In this document: in pieces, positions 24,600-36,410 of the stretch | Layout of the letters: the number at the start of each line of letters is the position of its first letter | Position numbering within the stretch: the first letter of the stretch is position 1 | Assembly (NCBI GenBank): GCA_033807695.1 | Contig: CM066306.1 | Coordinates: 992,001 to 1,056,000 of the forward strand | DNA: 64,000 nt | Direction of reading: 5' to 3' | DNA from: Daedaleopsis sinensis | Lineage: Eukaryota; Basidiomycota; Agaricomycetes; Polyporales; Polyporaceae | The notes under the pieces: generated by a model | The model's input: the letters and a program-made list of their open reading frames with translations, nothing else | The model's database searches: none | Told to the model about the DNA's origin: nothing | Made by a program: the position numbers and the translations under genes

Positions 24600-27500
24600 T
24601 CAGCCATCCCGCCGTCCGAAGTTCAGGCTGCCTAACTTGGAGAAGCGCCCCTTGATGGACCCGATGCTCCCGCCGAGGGTCGACGCCGTCACAGACGCAG
24701 CGCCCGAGAAAGTCGGTAAGGGATTGTTCCCAACAGTGACCACAGAGTTTCGCGGCGACTCTTCAGAGAAGGAGTCACTACCGCCGTTATCCCCAGGCCC
24801 TGATGAAACACCGTTGAAGCCATGCCTGGCCAGGTGCGCAAGGTGGCGTTGCAAGGGGGTCTGTTTCATCCATGGTGCTTCTGCGACAGGAAGCCCGTTC
24901 TCTTGGGAGCGAGGGGATAGAGGCGATGTTGAGGCAGATGGTCCCATGCCGACATGGATGGGTCCAACGTTGAGCGGTTGCGTTCTCCTATACCATGATG
25001 AGTGGAGTGCCTACACAGCTGGGCACACGACTTACAAGCTCGCATAGTTCGGAGAAGGCATGGCTGCCGAGGGTGGTAGACGGGCCGAAGTAGGGACTGC
25101 GTCGATTGCGCGAGGTTCGGGAGACGAGTCCACTGAAAGTCGTTGAATTTCGTCAGCAAAGTTTTTGCGGAAGAACTTCTCGAGCGTTGCATGGAACGCA
25201 AGCATCTCTGGGGGGCACAATTGGCCGTGTAGCTTGAGGCAGCTGTCGATCATGCGAACCTGATAGTGGACAATGGGTGAGGAGTGAGTACACGTGGGAC
25301 CATGGGAGGACATCATACGAACCTGTTCGTCGATCGCAGTGCGGAGCTTCTCGATGTGCTCAGCCCTCTCCGGATATCTGTCAACGTAATCTTCTGACAG
25401 GAAGATCTGGCGGAACGCCCCCACACCACTATTCAGTGGTGCGTCTACCGCGGCGTTCAAGCTCATCGCCAAGGCATTGGTAGAAATATGCTGAGCGGTT
25501 TTGGACAGCGATGAGTACTTTTGGTTCAATCCAGCCAATTCGCGGGTGCGCTGTTCGACTTCCATGAGCGCAGTTTCGACCGGCGAGATAGCCACGATCT
25601 GGACGCCAACGACCTCCGAGCGGCGGAGCACAGTGGGGAAGTACTCCTCGGTGGTTAGGTAAGTCTTCTCGATCCAAACTTCTTCCGAACCATCACGGGC
25701 GACTTTCGAGAGGGGTCTCGAGTAGCTGAATAGATTGATGGCACTGCGACGAAAGATCTCCTGAGAATTGCGGGTCAACGGCATTGGCTATCAACATACC
25801 TGTGTTCGTAGTACGCGCGGACTTGAGGCGGCACATCGGGATTGGTGAAGATAACGGATTCGCGGTGGGGTTCCGGGGTAACAGCAGTGCACTGAATGTA
25901 CTGGTCGCTCCCGAAACGGATGTCGACTGGAGGATCTCCCATTGTCTTCAAAAGTTGTGCACCAGGATGCTTGTTGAGCATGCGCTCGCAGAAGGCGCCA
26001 AACTTCTCCCACTCGTATCCGCGGTACTGGATCCGGGGCTTCAGCAAAGGCTCGATAGTAATAGATTGGCGTACTCACAATGAACTGCTTGTTCCTAATA
26101 GCGACGGGGAAGTTACCGTAGAACGCGACCCTGAAGTAGTCGGAGTAGTAACGTTGATCTGTGATAATATGCTCGAGGAGGGCCGCCTGATGCCTGAGGA
26201 TCTCGGCCAGACGAGAGCTGGTAGATGTAAGTTGAGTTCGAGGTTTTCCGACGAGCGAGCAGTGGAACACATACTAGTTGAACGTGACCTCGGCATGCTT
26301 GACAGCGAGATCTTTGCAAATCTCGTATGCGTTTTCCCAAGCCTTGCCTTTTCCTGTACATGTCGTTGGCTTTCATGAAAACCGAACCTTGCATGAGTAA
26401 CGGCGTACCGAGGTAGTCCAAAATTAACAGAATAAGCGTCTCCTTGCGGTGGAATTGCGACTGCTGCGGCAATCCGAGGTCCTCCATCGGCGGCGCAAAG
26501 GTATTGAGATCCCATTCGTGAAGATCTGCGTGCAGCTTGAGAGTAAACGCAGCCTCCACGTAGTTCTGAGATTGCAGATGCATCTGGAAAGGTACTCGTA
26601 AGTGCTTGGATAATCGAAGTAAATTTTCTCAACTAACGTTGACGAGCTGGTGGACGTATTTGATGTAAATTTCATCTCGTCCAATTCGCCGGATGAAGTT
26701 CATGAGACGGAGCTGTGAACTGACGTTAGGACTATGCGAATATGCAACAAAATCGCTGACGCATACCGTCGCAATTACTCGATCATCAGCAAACTCCTCG
26801 CCCTCAGGAAGAGCCCGGACGCTCAAGAGCAAATCCAAGAAGACATCGACGGAATCAAGAAAGTGAGTGACACGTGTACGAAGTTGGTTGTCAACGTTAG
26901 ACCCATCGAACAGGGATCGGAGATGGTTGATGAAGAACGCGCGGGAAATGTCGTCCCCTTTGCTGTCGGACATATACAGAGTGTCGAGCTTGCTCACGAG
27001 CTCGTTCTCGATGTGCTCGAAGCTATGCATGATGTTGTACTCCGAGATGATCATGTAATAGAGTACTTGCACCGCGTTTTCGCGCAGCTGATCATGATGG
27101 CTGAGGCAGAGATTGACGATGTGCCCGACAAGCAAGTTCAAGGCAGCTTGGTAGTTCTGTCTCATTGTGAGTTCGTCACCATCTCGTCATCACAGCATGA
27201 GCATCGTACCGTGTATCTCGCGATGGTCACCTCTTCGCTTGCGGTTTCATCAGGCCATCCCATGGCGCTCCATAAGCGAAGAAGAAGAGTAGCTCCCTCG
27301 CCACGGATGTCTCCAGCAAGACGCCAAACTGCCCGACGTTTCTAGACCCTTTCGTCAGTGGATAGAAGCGTGTCAAGCACCTAAGCGAGTCGACTAACCT
27401 GCGGACTGAACTCCTCGATCACGAGATGTTCGGAAGACAGCAGCTTCAAGATGACGTAGAAGCACTCCTTCCACAAAGTCGCATTGAAGACCCGTCCGGA

Positions 27501-30500
27501 CGCTTCATCAGGGACGAACTCGCGCTCGAACATCGTGGCGACTGGGTCCATCATCTTCAACAGCACGCGATGGGCTAGGATGTTGACGTTCAACCAGTTG
27601 TTCGGGAATGCCTCGTTGTTCAGAATGGATGACGCGACTTTGAAGAATTGGAGAAGCAGCGCTGCCAGGTGGTCGCGTCCTTCGATCTCTAAGATGCTCT
27701 CCAAGAACATCACGATGTGCTTCTTGGGCGCTGATAGGATGAGGACGAGCACGACGATGGCGACCTCGCCAAGACCAGGGCTGAATTCAGGCTTGACGTC
27801 CAGGGAGCCAGATGCGGTCGGGTTCGCCTTCGGGCCTTGCATGGCCAGCGAAAACGGATACGACTCTGGGAACGTCACAGGGAAGCTGTTTGTCACAGGA
27901 GTTGGCGACCGGTTGCGCTCGACCGCCCGGATAGAGGCGGGATTTTGGTACTCTTGGTACGAGTCCAACAGCCTGCAGGAAGCGGTGAGTGAATGTATGG
28001 GTCGTCTGGTTCGTTACATACCTGGGAAGAAGGGATAACAGATATTCAATATTGTACTGTTCCTGCTTGAGCGCGTTCCGGTCTTGAACGATGACGGGAT
28101 CAACAAGACACTGCTGCAGCTTGTCCAACATGATGGCCACTACGGTGACAGAAAGGCGAATGCTCTCCAGCCAGGCGACGCGCGCGGCGTCCTTCGCTGA
28201 CTCAGAGTCCCCGGGCTGGGTGTGCGTATACTCGTCAAAGCGGCCGAACTGTGGTTTGATCCAGATGACTACGGCCTCGACGAGCAGGCTGCGCGACTTG
28301 GGGTTATCGAAGAGGAAGCCTTTGACGATCTGGAGGTACATGATGAGCTTCCAGATGAGGATCCTGCCCTTCGTGGACACAATCGCGTTCGCAAATGTGG
28401 TCGCAATCGTGACCAGCTCGACGATGGAGAAAACCTTGCTGAGCTCAGGGAGGATGGACGTGAAGTGCTGCAGCGCAATTGTCTGTGTGCCGATGATTGC
28501 CGGCGGGGACGTAGTGGACATCATGCGGTTGACCTCGTTCAGATGTGCGCGCAGCTCACGCTTGAACGTTGCCTCGAGGTGGTCTGCAGTCGCACCACCA
28601 CCCATACCAAGCTCCTTGGCCTTCTGTAGCTCGCGGGACCTCGCGATGAACTTGAAGATGTAGTGCCAGACCTTGAGCGCCGCGCGTAGAGACGACGCGG
28701 TGTCGTTCGCAGTCGGATCCTGGAGCAGACGGTTCATGGAGTGGATCATGTGAGACGCGGCAGAGGCACAAGTGAAGTGCCTCTCAATGTACACGTCTAG
28801 GACGGGTTGGAAGTTGCTGAAGCGCCGGTCCTGTACGATACCGAGCACGGTCACCAAAGCATTGAAGACGAGGTGGTCCATCTCTCCGGATTGGTTGTTC
28901 GACGATACGAGGATGGAGAAGAGAGAATCGAAGATGTCCCGGAGGAATTTGACGATCTCTACCTCACCGACGAAGGTGAACTTGCTCAAGATGGTCGAGA
29001 GGAGCTCCTTGTCTGTGATCTGCTCCCAGTTGAGCAGGCTCAACAGCACGGAGTTCTGCGTGAACTTGGTTGAGCATAGGGAGGAGCGAATCACCAGGCT
29101 ATCCCGCATAGGTGGCGCGATCCGCTGCAAATCGGGGGGGATGTATACCTGTTCCGGTCGCTGATTCGCAGGAAGCCAGGGCGTCGCGTGCAGATACATG
29201 TCGGTAGTGATCTGCCCCAGGCGATCGGCACGATAGAGGACAAGGGTGTGACTGCCGTCCTCGAGGAAGGCACGGCCATCTGGGAAGAGCGGCAAGTAAG
29301 CGAAGGCGAAGGGCCGTTCGTTTGATTCCACGCTACGGCTCGTGGAACGCTCGCGGGAGCTGCGCTGGCGGAAAGTGAAGAAGAGATGCCATTGCTGGGC
29401 CCCGTGCATGGGAAGTCTGAGCTTCACGAGCTCCCCGAAGTGTGGCTGTGTCGTGCGTTGGAAGACCATCGAGTGGAACTGGGTCACTTCTGGTTCGCCG
29501 CTGCATTGCGAGATCACGCGTTCAATCGTCCTCCCATCCTGGTCCTTCACCTCCATCGTGACCTGCACGTTCCCGGTCACTGCTCCGACCTGTCCCCGGG
29601 CAAAGTTCGCAACGTTGCGCCGGGCGTTGGTGGTCTGCGACGACGAGAAGTCTCCGCTCCAAAGCTTGATGTACAGCTCGTTTCGCACATCTCCAGGGAA
29701 GACCACGTCGGGGAATCCAAGTCGCAAACTAAGAGGGGTGTCCTGTAGAAGGGAGGAGTTCTCTCTAACGATCGTCTCCGCATCGCCGTAGAAAATCTTG
29801 ATCGATACAGCGAGCATCTCCGCCCTAGAACGAGATGAGAAGATGCTATCACATGGTTGTCTCGGGTTCATACCTAGGAGACTTCTCATATTCCCTCGTG
29901 TTGTGGTTAAGAATGTCCTGGTGCAGCATTGAGAACGTTGTCTCATTCGTCGGCACGAATATCGGCATCGTGTGTTCTCTCGTCGAAGACACTTCGGTCT
30001 GCTCGGCAGCCATGCTATTGAGCTGCGTGAGCTCAAGGACTGCGCAACCAAATGGCCGGCGAAATTGTTGAGGGTCAGCAGAGGTCGAGTTCCGACCGAA
30101 CGAGTCGCTGGACCCGTTCATGTATCCGTTAGAGCCAATGATAGTCTGTCTGTTCTCAGCGATCAAACCCATGTTGCTGCCCAACTTTAGGGAGCCATTG
30201 CGGACGATCTTGCACACAAGGTAGATAGGATCCTGCGCGTCGGACTGCACCAGGTCAGTGAAGAGCGTGCGGATTCGCGCCGAAGGATCCCGTGCCAAGA
30301 CTCCATTGTGGTTGAGGACGGCGCAGAACTCCTCCGAGACAAACCGCGCGTCTGCCTTGTTGTAGAGGGAGAAGAAGAGCTCTGCAGTCTCGCCAGGAGC
30401 GCACGGAGAGGCCACGAATGCACGAAGATCGAGGAAGATGTGGTAGAACTTCGCCTTCGGTTGGTTAGGTGATGAGGGCGAGAGCGAACTGATTAGACGC

Positions 30501-31825
30501 GAATGGCCGCGCGGGCGCGGAAGCTCAGGGAAAGCCGAGTGAAGAGACGCGGAAAGAGGCATGGGGGTGGGCGCCGCGGACGCAGTATAGTCGATAGAAC
30601 CGCTCGCGTGTGGGAGTTTGTAAGGGGCGTTCGGCGCGGGAGAGACGTCCATATGTGCTAGGGAGGCCTGGAGGGCGTACATGCGCACTGCGCTCATCCA
30701 GCTGCGTGGGTCTATTTCGCCTTCAACATCAACGTTGACCAGTCCACCCCACGTCGGGTGACGAACAATCACGTCAAGACCCTGAAGAACGTTACCAGAC
30801 ACGAGTCTTGCAACGCACTCGCGCCGCAGATTGACGGTCTCTTCGGAACTGAGCGTCTGCGAGAGAAGCTGGCGACGACCGAGATGGAGAACCTCGATAT
30901 ACTCGCGCACGACGTGGAAGAGGCGGTAATCGCGTTGTGCCAGGTACTGGAACATGAGAGCGTGCCATTCGCGCAGTGCGGATGCAATCTCGTCGATGAT
31001 AGGCTGGGCTGCGCCGGAGAGGGTATCATCGCCTGAAGTAAGCGTAGGACGTGGGGGAAGCGGTCTGTTGAACTGCGACTCGGTGGGCGATGCAGAGCGA
31101 ATGCTAGCCGGGTACACAGGGAGACGTGCGCGCGTCGAGGGCGCCTGGTCAGCAGGAGGAGTGAGCTTGAAGGACTTGCGCGTTGCCGTATCGTTCTCCT
31201 CTTCTTCTTCGCGGACCGTGTCCATTTCCCGCATCGTCCTGTTCCAGCTGGCAAACACCTCTTCGGACGTACGGCCATCCGCGGGGCTGCTTAGAGCGTT
31301 GAATAGGTCTGTCAAACGGCCTTCTGCGTCTTGAACTTCGTCGCGCACGAAGATGTGGGACGCGGGAAATATTCCTATGAAAACCTGCTGCAGTTCATCC
31401 GCCCGGGCACTTGGTCTCGAGGTGGAAGATGAAGACGGGTCCGCAGTGACAGACCAGTTGACTTGTGGACGACGCGACGTGCATACAACATACCTGCACA
31501 AGGTCAACACGACTGGGCGCATATGGGCACACACTCGCCAGAGGAGTAGAAATACTCACCCGCGATACCACACGCCCTCGACCTCCTTGTCCCTCGGGGT
31601 ATACTTCTCGAACGCATAGACATTGTCTCCAACCTCGAGAGACACCACGTCTCTGTGGACAAGATGCTCGTCTCCGGAAGCGTCGGTCCAGGTGGATATG
31701 TGGGTGCGGCTAGATAGCTTGGTGTCTCTGCGATTGACTGGCGAGAGCGGGTGGACCGCGTAGCCGTAGATGATGAGCGGAAGAGGCTCCCAGACGCCTT
31801 TTCGCTGGCCTAGATTGCCGGTCAT
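24600..31825 (-). CDS. DOCK-family guanine nucleotide exchange factor (Dck1/DOCK180 type)
   Basis: Starts at ATG 31825 (MTGNLGQRKGVWEPLPLI) and runs about 2,100 residues over many exons. The first two exons form an SH3-like module (LVHRDVVSLEVGDNVYAFEK, then FIGIFPASHIFV). The DHR-1/C2 region is at about 29650-29400 (NELYIKLWSGDFSSS; GNVQVTMEVKDQDGRTIE). A long helical armadillo-like middle spans 28900-26700. The DHR-2 catalytic part lies at 26600-25050: LHADLHEWDLNTF, QFHRKETLILLILDYLG, GKAWENAYEICKDLAVKHAE, ILRHQAALLEHI, YYSDYFRVAFYGNFP, YRGYEWEKFGAFCERML, FTNPDVPPQVRAYYEH, INLFSYSRPLSKV, and GVGAFRQIFLSEDYV. A Ser/Pro-rich tail follows and could bind SH3 partners. These proteins work with ELMO to activate Rac-type GTPases in polarised growth. 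I see no disabling lesion. Confidence 0.93.
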
Positions 31826-31933
31826 GGCGACAGTAGGGGTGTCCAGCCCACCAGTTGTACGTTGCTCGTCGAAAGGAACTGCGAAAGACGGTGGTGGGAG
31901 GACGACGAGATTAAGCGCTGATCCTTAACGCTC

Positions 31934-32206
31934 AGCGAAGGACCAGTACTGCGCGAGAAGCAGGCGCCTCCTGTAGGCAGGCGCCCGCGCCCGCGCCTGC
32001 TGGCAGGCGTCGGCGCCGGGAAGGCGAAGGGGAAGGAGAAGGCCCTTACCTCCGGCCCTGCCGCGCAGGCGGCGCCCGTACACCACACTTCGCGGGCGCG
32101 GCCCGGCGGGGCGCTCGAGAAGGAGAACGTCAAGCGCGTGAAGCTATCCGGCCCTGCACAACCCCCGGGTGGTTCGGGCGGGAGTGCGAAGAGCACGCGA
32201 TCGTAG
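31934..32206 (+). CDS. Possible C-terminal coding remnant, Arg/Pro/Gly-rich
   Basis: A GC-rich open stretch begins after an acceptor-like ..CTCAG at about 31933 and ends at TAG 32204-32206. It reads EGPVLREKQAPPVGRRPRP, then GAGKAKGKEKALTSG, EKENVKRVKLSGPAQPP and SAKSTRS. The base composition resembles local exons rather than the AT-richer repeats that follow. A short plus-strand ATG frame opens at 31824 and could supply an N-terminus through splicing. Its position, head to head with the DOCK gene and directly before a repeat block, would fit a truncated gene. I do not recognise it, and a chance open frame on the opposite strand is a real alternative. Confidence 0.3.
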   Translation, partial: SEGPVLREKQAPPVGRRPRPRLLAGVGAGKAKGKEKALTSGPAAQAAPVHHTSRARPGGALEKENVKRVKLSGPAQPPGGSGGSAKSTRS

Positions 32207-32665
32207 GGAGGAGGAGGAGTGTACACTGTATTTCGGCCAGCTCAGTATTACGTTACAAGTAGACGCTGATGACTATCTACGTGCAATATCATACCGAGAA
32301 GCCACGACCGCGACTTAGATGTCCTACTTCACTGCTATCTCCTTGGTCTTTGATTTCCGCACGATTCCCTGGCAGACGCATCCGCCGCGGACCGCGCTGG
32401 ACTCTAGTACCGTAATAGTATCTACTAAGATACACACAAGGACGCAGACAACGGTAAATCAGGCTCAAACACCAACATCATTACTTGTGTGCACGCAGGT
32501 AAAGATTTTGCCGCTTTGTAGCTTGTATAGTACTAGTACTGTACCTCATATTGATGCACTCTCTGCCTAATACACCTCTTATTCACGTCATCTGTCCCTC
32601 TAACGGATATACTATGGGCATATATGATGAAGTTTGAACCTGTGAAGGCAAAGAGACGCAACGAC

Positions 32666-32831
32666 TAGAGACACACAGAAGGGCGTCCTCAGTCAGTGAG
32701 CAAAAGACTATAGCATAGATGAGCAAGTACCTAGAGACACACAGAAGGGCGCTGTAGATACTTGTAAGTAAAGCATAAGAGAGCATATGTAGGTGAGTGT
32801 ACTTACTCCTCAGTCAGTGAGCAAAAGACTA
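32666..32831. repeat. Interleaved short direct duplications
   Basis: The 20-mer TAGAGACACACAGAAGGGCG occurs at about 32666 and again at about 32732. The 24-base module CCTCAGTCAGTGAGCAAAAG plus ACTA occurs at about 32687 and again at about 32808. The two copies are essentially identical, so the duplication is recent. Nothing in it looks coding. Confidence 0.75.
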
Positions 32832-32914
32832 AGGAGTCCGAGCCAAAGAGTCCCTCCTTATATACCATATAGGAGCAGCATGAGTAAGCGACTAGAGGAG
32901 AGACATGTGACGAG

Positions 32915-32987
32915 ATGAGTCAGGCAGTACGAGGCTGACTCATGAGGAACGGAGTGAGCTGAGTCGTGCTGTGCGTAGCTGACTCAG
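32915..32987. repeat. Direct repeat of a TGAGTCA/TGACTCA palindrome
   Basis: Two roughly 29-bp copies (about 32915-32943 and 32959-32987) each start with TGAGTC and end with TGACTCA, so each is an imperfect palindrome. TGACTCA is the core site for Gcn4/AP-1-type bZIP factors in fungi. A TATATA run lies near 32858. Binding is inference. Confidence 0.6.
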
Positions 32988-33310
32988 TAGAAACAAAGAG
33001 ATATCTAAAGAAGGAATAAAGGAGTGATCATCTGACCACGGAGAAGTGATCTGTAGCGACGTAGAACGACAAATGAAGGAGAGAAGCAATGAAAGTACAA
33101 TAGTTGCTATATAGGGAAGAATGAACAAGAGATAAAAGGTAACCGAGATAACCGAGAGAAGTATCGTATGAGGCTGTGTCCATAGCGTCTAACACGCTTC
33201 TATCTGTACAACTAACCACAAGTTCAACAATATATGCACATACATGCATTGCAGACAACCATATCTTACCATCATTGACCATTATTCATCTGGGTGGACA
33301 ATGGCGACAC

Positions 33311-33398
33311 ATGGTCGACTGGTGCATTGCAATATGCGGGATGGCCACTCTTGATCATACCGCATATTGCAAGACACCCAATGACCACTGTCGACCAT
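33311..33398. repeat. Imperfect inverted repeat
   Basis: ATGGTCGAC at 33311 and GCATTGCAATATGCGG at about 33324-33339 are mirrored by CCGCATATTGC at 33360 and GTCGACCAT ending at 33398. Arms are about 30-39 bp with small internal gaps and a roughly 20-base spacer. Confidence 0.65.
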
Positions 33399-33723
33399 AT
33401 GGCGAAGCGCGTTGCCACGCCTGGCCATAAGGTGCATGGTTTCCTGATGCACACATCGTCTATGTACCGGTTTTGTTGTAGTTCGTGTGTGTTGTACTAT
33501 CAATATACATTCGCATTTCTTATACAACACACTGTGTGATGGCCTATCTATACATGTGAGCTGTAAAGTTACAGATGAAGTTAGCGAAGCTACAAATGTT
33601 ATACAACTTCTCGTAAGTTCACCGAGCTTACATGGGTAGAGGGACATAGACCATGTAACTTCATGTGAGGTTACAGCTTACTGAGCTTACAGAACTTACA
33701 TAACCTCTCTAACCTCCATAGAC

Positions 33724-34029
33724 GAGAGCACACTCCTCTCTCATGCTGTAGAGTACAAAGACGCAGCGAGTGCAACCTCCTCTCCCGTGTTTTGAACACA
33801 GAGCATAGACGAGAGCACACTCCTCTCTCATGCTGTAGAGTACGAAGATGCGGCGAGTGCAACCTCCTCTCCCGTGTTTTGAACACAGAGCATCGACGAG
33901 TGAACGCTCCTCTCTCATGCTGTAGAAGTACAAAGCTTAGGCGAGTGCAACCTCCGCTCCCGAGCTATAGAATACAGATAAACAGACGAGAGTGAAGTTC
34001 TCTCTCGAACTATGGAATACAGAACAGAC
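33724..34029 (+). repeat. Tandem repeat, about 87-bp unit, 3.5 copies
   Basis: Unit starts fall at 33724, 33811, 33898 and 33988. Units 1 and 2 are both 87 bp and nearly identical, unit 3 is about 90 bp and diverged, and unit 4 is cut short. Each begins with a GAGAGCACACTCCTCTCTC-like head and contains a TCTCCCGTGTTTTGAACACA-like tail. They lie about 0.7 kb upstream of LINE ORF1 on the same strand, where 5'-UTR monomers of some LINEs sit. Confidence 0.85.
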
Positions 34030-34574
34030 GGCAATAAAACCCTGTACCATGCTGTGAGACCTAGCGTATAAGTAACAGCACACTCCTCTCCCGTATGAGA
34101 TTGAAACCAAAGCAGATGCGAGGGCATCATCCTTTCTAAGATTGCTACATCCTCCTCTACTGCGTAACGGTAACAGTGAAACACTGCGGATAGCGTTCAT
34201 CTTCAGCCGAGAAACACCGAACTTGACTGCACCGGCGACGCGCGGTGTGCGCTCAATCGGAGATAGATAGGCTAACAGACTTAGATATGCTTTGAGCGCC
34301 ACTACTGCTTACCATCCATCTCATCCTCTCCTTCATCCCTGCTCAAGCTCCTCAACTGATCATACCCGCTATCTCTGTGTATCCTATCGCACATAACACA
34401 TATCTCCTAGGCACAATCGACCACTTGTTGTCATAAGCGAGACTAGGCCCCTCACGGGAAGGATCCTGAGTGTGCGTCATTCCGGCCACTGAACAGGCTA
34501 CATGGTTGGTCCGCAGTCCCTCTCTGTAATGCTGTAGCACCCACTACGAGTCCGGCGAAGGAGGTCGGACAGCA

Positions 34575-34580
34575 TATAAG
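34575..34580 (+). promoter_or_regulatory. TATA-like element upstream of LINE ORF1
   Basis: TATAAG lies about 115 bp before the ORF1 ATG, followed by a CT-rich stretch. It could drive transcription of the element or of a 5'-truncated transcript. Chance occurrence is possible. Confidence 0.35.
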
Positions 34581-34691
34581 GTGGTCGACCTGCACCTCTC
34601 ACCCCCACAGCTGCGCAATTTGTCCTCTGACAACAGCCCTCTCGCTACACGCTCTACTCTCATCCGCTTTCTTAACCTTCGAGCATCAACA

Positions 34692-36361
34692 ATGTCTCAA
34701 CCTACTGCGAGCTCATCTGCGACCCCTGAAGTCACTATGCTATTGGGCCTTGCTACGCTGTCACCACCACCGGAGGATGCAGAGGAAGAGGTGGACGAGT
34801 CCCGGAAGGTGGACAAGGGCAAGCAGCCTGAGCAACCGTACTCGTTGCAGACAGGTAAGCACGTCGCTCTTATGTTTACCAATGTCGCTTGAACACAATC
34901 GTATCAGAAACGAGATTACCCACCCCTACCCCTCCGGTTAGCCCTACGTTGGAGACACAATCCAGTACGGCAATGATGGTCGACTACAACACGGTACACG
35001 TCTCGGAGAATGCTACTACTCCATCATTGGCTACAAACACCCCTCAGCGCGCTGCGAAGACAAAGTCGGCACAGCAGACCCCGTCCGCTACGACATCCCG
35101 TTCTCTTCGGGGACAGACCACAGCATCCATGACTAAGGCGAAAGCAACCACCGCGAAGAAGGCGGCGACCAAGGCCAGCAGTCGAAAGCGTCCGAGGATC
35201 GAAGCTTCACTCGAAGAGGAAACTCTACTAGGGGGCCCGTCGTCGAGTACACCCCCAATTCCACCCGTCATGACACCAGCTACAGCCGCCACACACGAGC
35301 TCTCGGAGCAACAGATGGATGCAATCCTACAGCACTTGTCACAATTCGTGTCCACAGCTGCAGAAGAAGCCGTCAACTCTCAGATGACTGGTATTCTGAA
35401 AACGGTCGCACATGCGCATGACGGTCTCGTCAAGAACATCTCCGACAGATTCAAGTACTACAAAACAAGGGTGGGGAATGTCGAGAGGTCGGCATCGGCG
35501 TCAGAAATGCACATCGTCGTGCTGAACGAGGGAGTAGATCAGCTCAAGATCCGGATTAACGAAGTCATCTCTAAGGTGGACACAATCTGTGACGGACAAC
35601 AGTGACGTACTACTGGGCCCGACTCTCCACCGCTATTTCCGTCCCATATTCACGGTGTGGACACAGGTGGGGCGACCATCCCTTCCTGGAACGACCGGAC
35701 CGCAACAGCGACGGCTAGACTGGAAGCCCCACCCCCGCCGTACCAACACCTACCTGCTCCACAACAGACAGCATCCGGACCGTTCACCGCGCTTCAATCC
35801 TCACACACACTCAACTCTCTATCATCATCTCCTCCTTCCTACTCCGCACCTGTGGCGACGCCAACCTCAGCGTACATCATGCCGGCGCCCTACCCTGCGC
35901 CTGTACAGGCTACAAACCCCTCATACACCGTGCCTGCGCCCCGCTACATAGCTGCTACGAACAACACGTTCGGGGGAGGGTCCGGGGCTCCGTACCTCCC
36001 ACAGGCGAGTTCAAGAGGGTCGTCGTCAGGTCAGAACCGCGTACGTGGAGGAGGCCCACGTTATACACCGCGTCCGCCACGAGAGCAAACTTGGACAATC
36101 GTCATCGGTGAGGTTCGGTGGGACGTTGCACATGTTCGACAGAACTTCTTCGATGTCGCAAATCCGATCTTCCAACAGGAAAATCAACGCCCCGACAACG
36201 TGCTCAATGTCACCGTTGACATTAACGCGTCGATGTATGCACGAGTAGAGTTCAAGCAACGTTACCAAGCGGAAGCTTTCGTGTCCAGTTGGATGAACTG
36301 GTCGAAAATCGGGACGGGCTTGGAGAACGTGACAGCGACACTTGCGGACGCGTACCAGTAG
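34692..36361 (+). pseudogene. LINE ORF1 (nucleic-acid-binding protein), one in-frame stop
   Basis: ATG 34692 opens MSQPTASSSATPEVTMLLGL. A canonical 53-bp intron (donor GTAAGC at 34855, acceptor ATCAG ending 34907) joins ..LQT to ETRLPTPTPP in the correct frame. A Lys/Ala-rich basic region (TKAKATTAKKAATKASSRKR) precedes a helical, coiled-coil-like segment at about 35290-35600. A single TGA at 35603-35605 then interrupts the frame, which continues without other breaks through a Pro/Tyr-rich linker to a C-terminal fold (TWTIVIGEVRWDVAHVRQNF ... MYARVEFKQRYQAEAFVSSW). The layout of basic, coiled-coil and RNA-binding-like parts resembles ORF1 proteins that coat LINE RNA. Confidence 0.75.
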
Positions 36362-36410
36362 GAACCTAGCAACATTTGCATTCGTACATTCCATCTGATA
36401 TGGCCGGACT

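Larger units (their letters stand above)
32207..33540. other. AT-richer, repeat-laden accessory block
   Basis: Coding-like composition stops sharply near 32210. The block holds short duplicated modules (separate entries at 32666-32831, 32915-32987 and 33311-33398) but no gene I can support. Open frames here are short and match no family. Confidence 0.5.
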
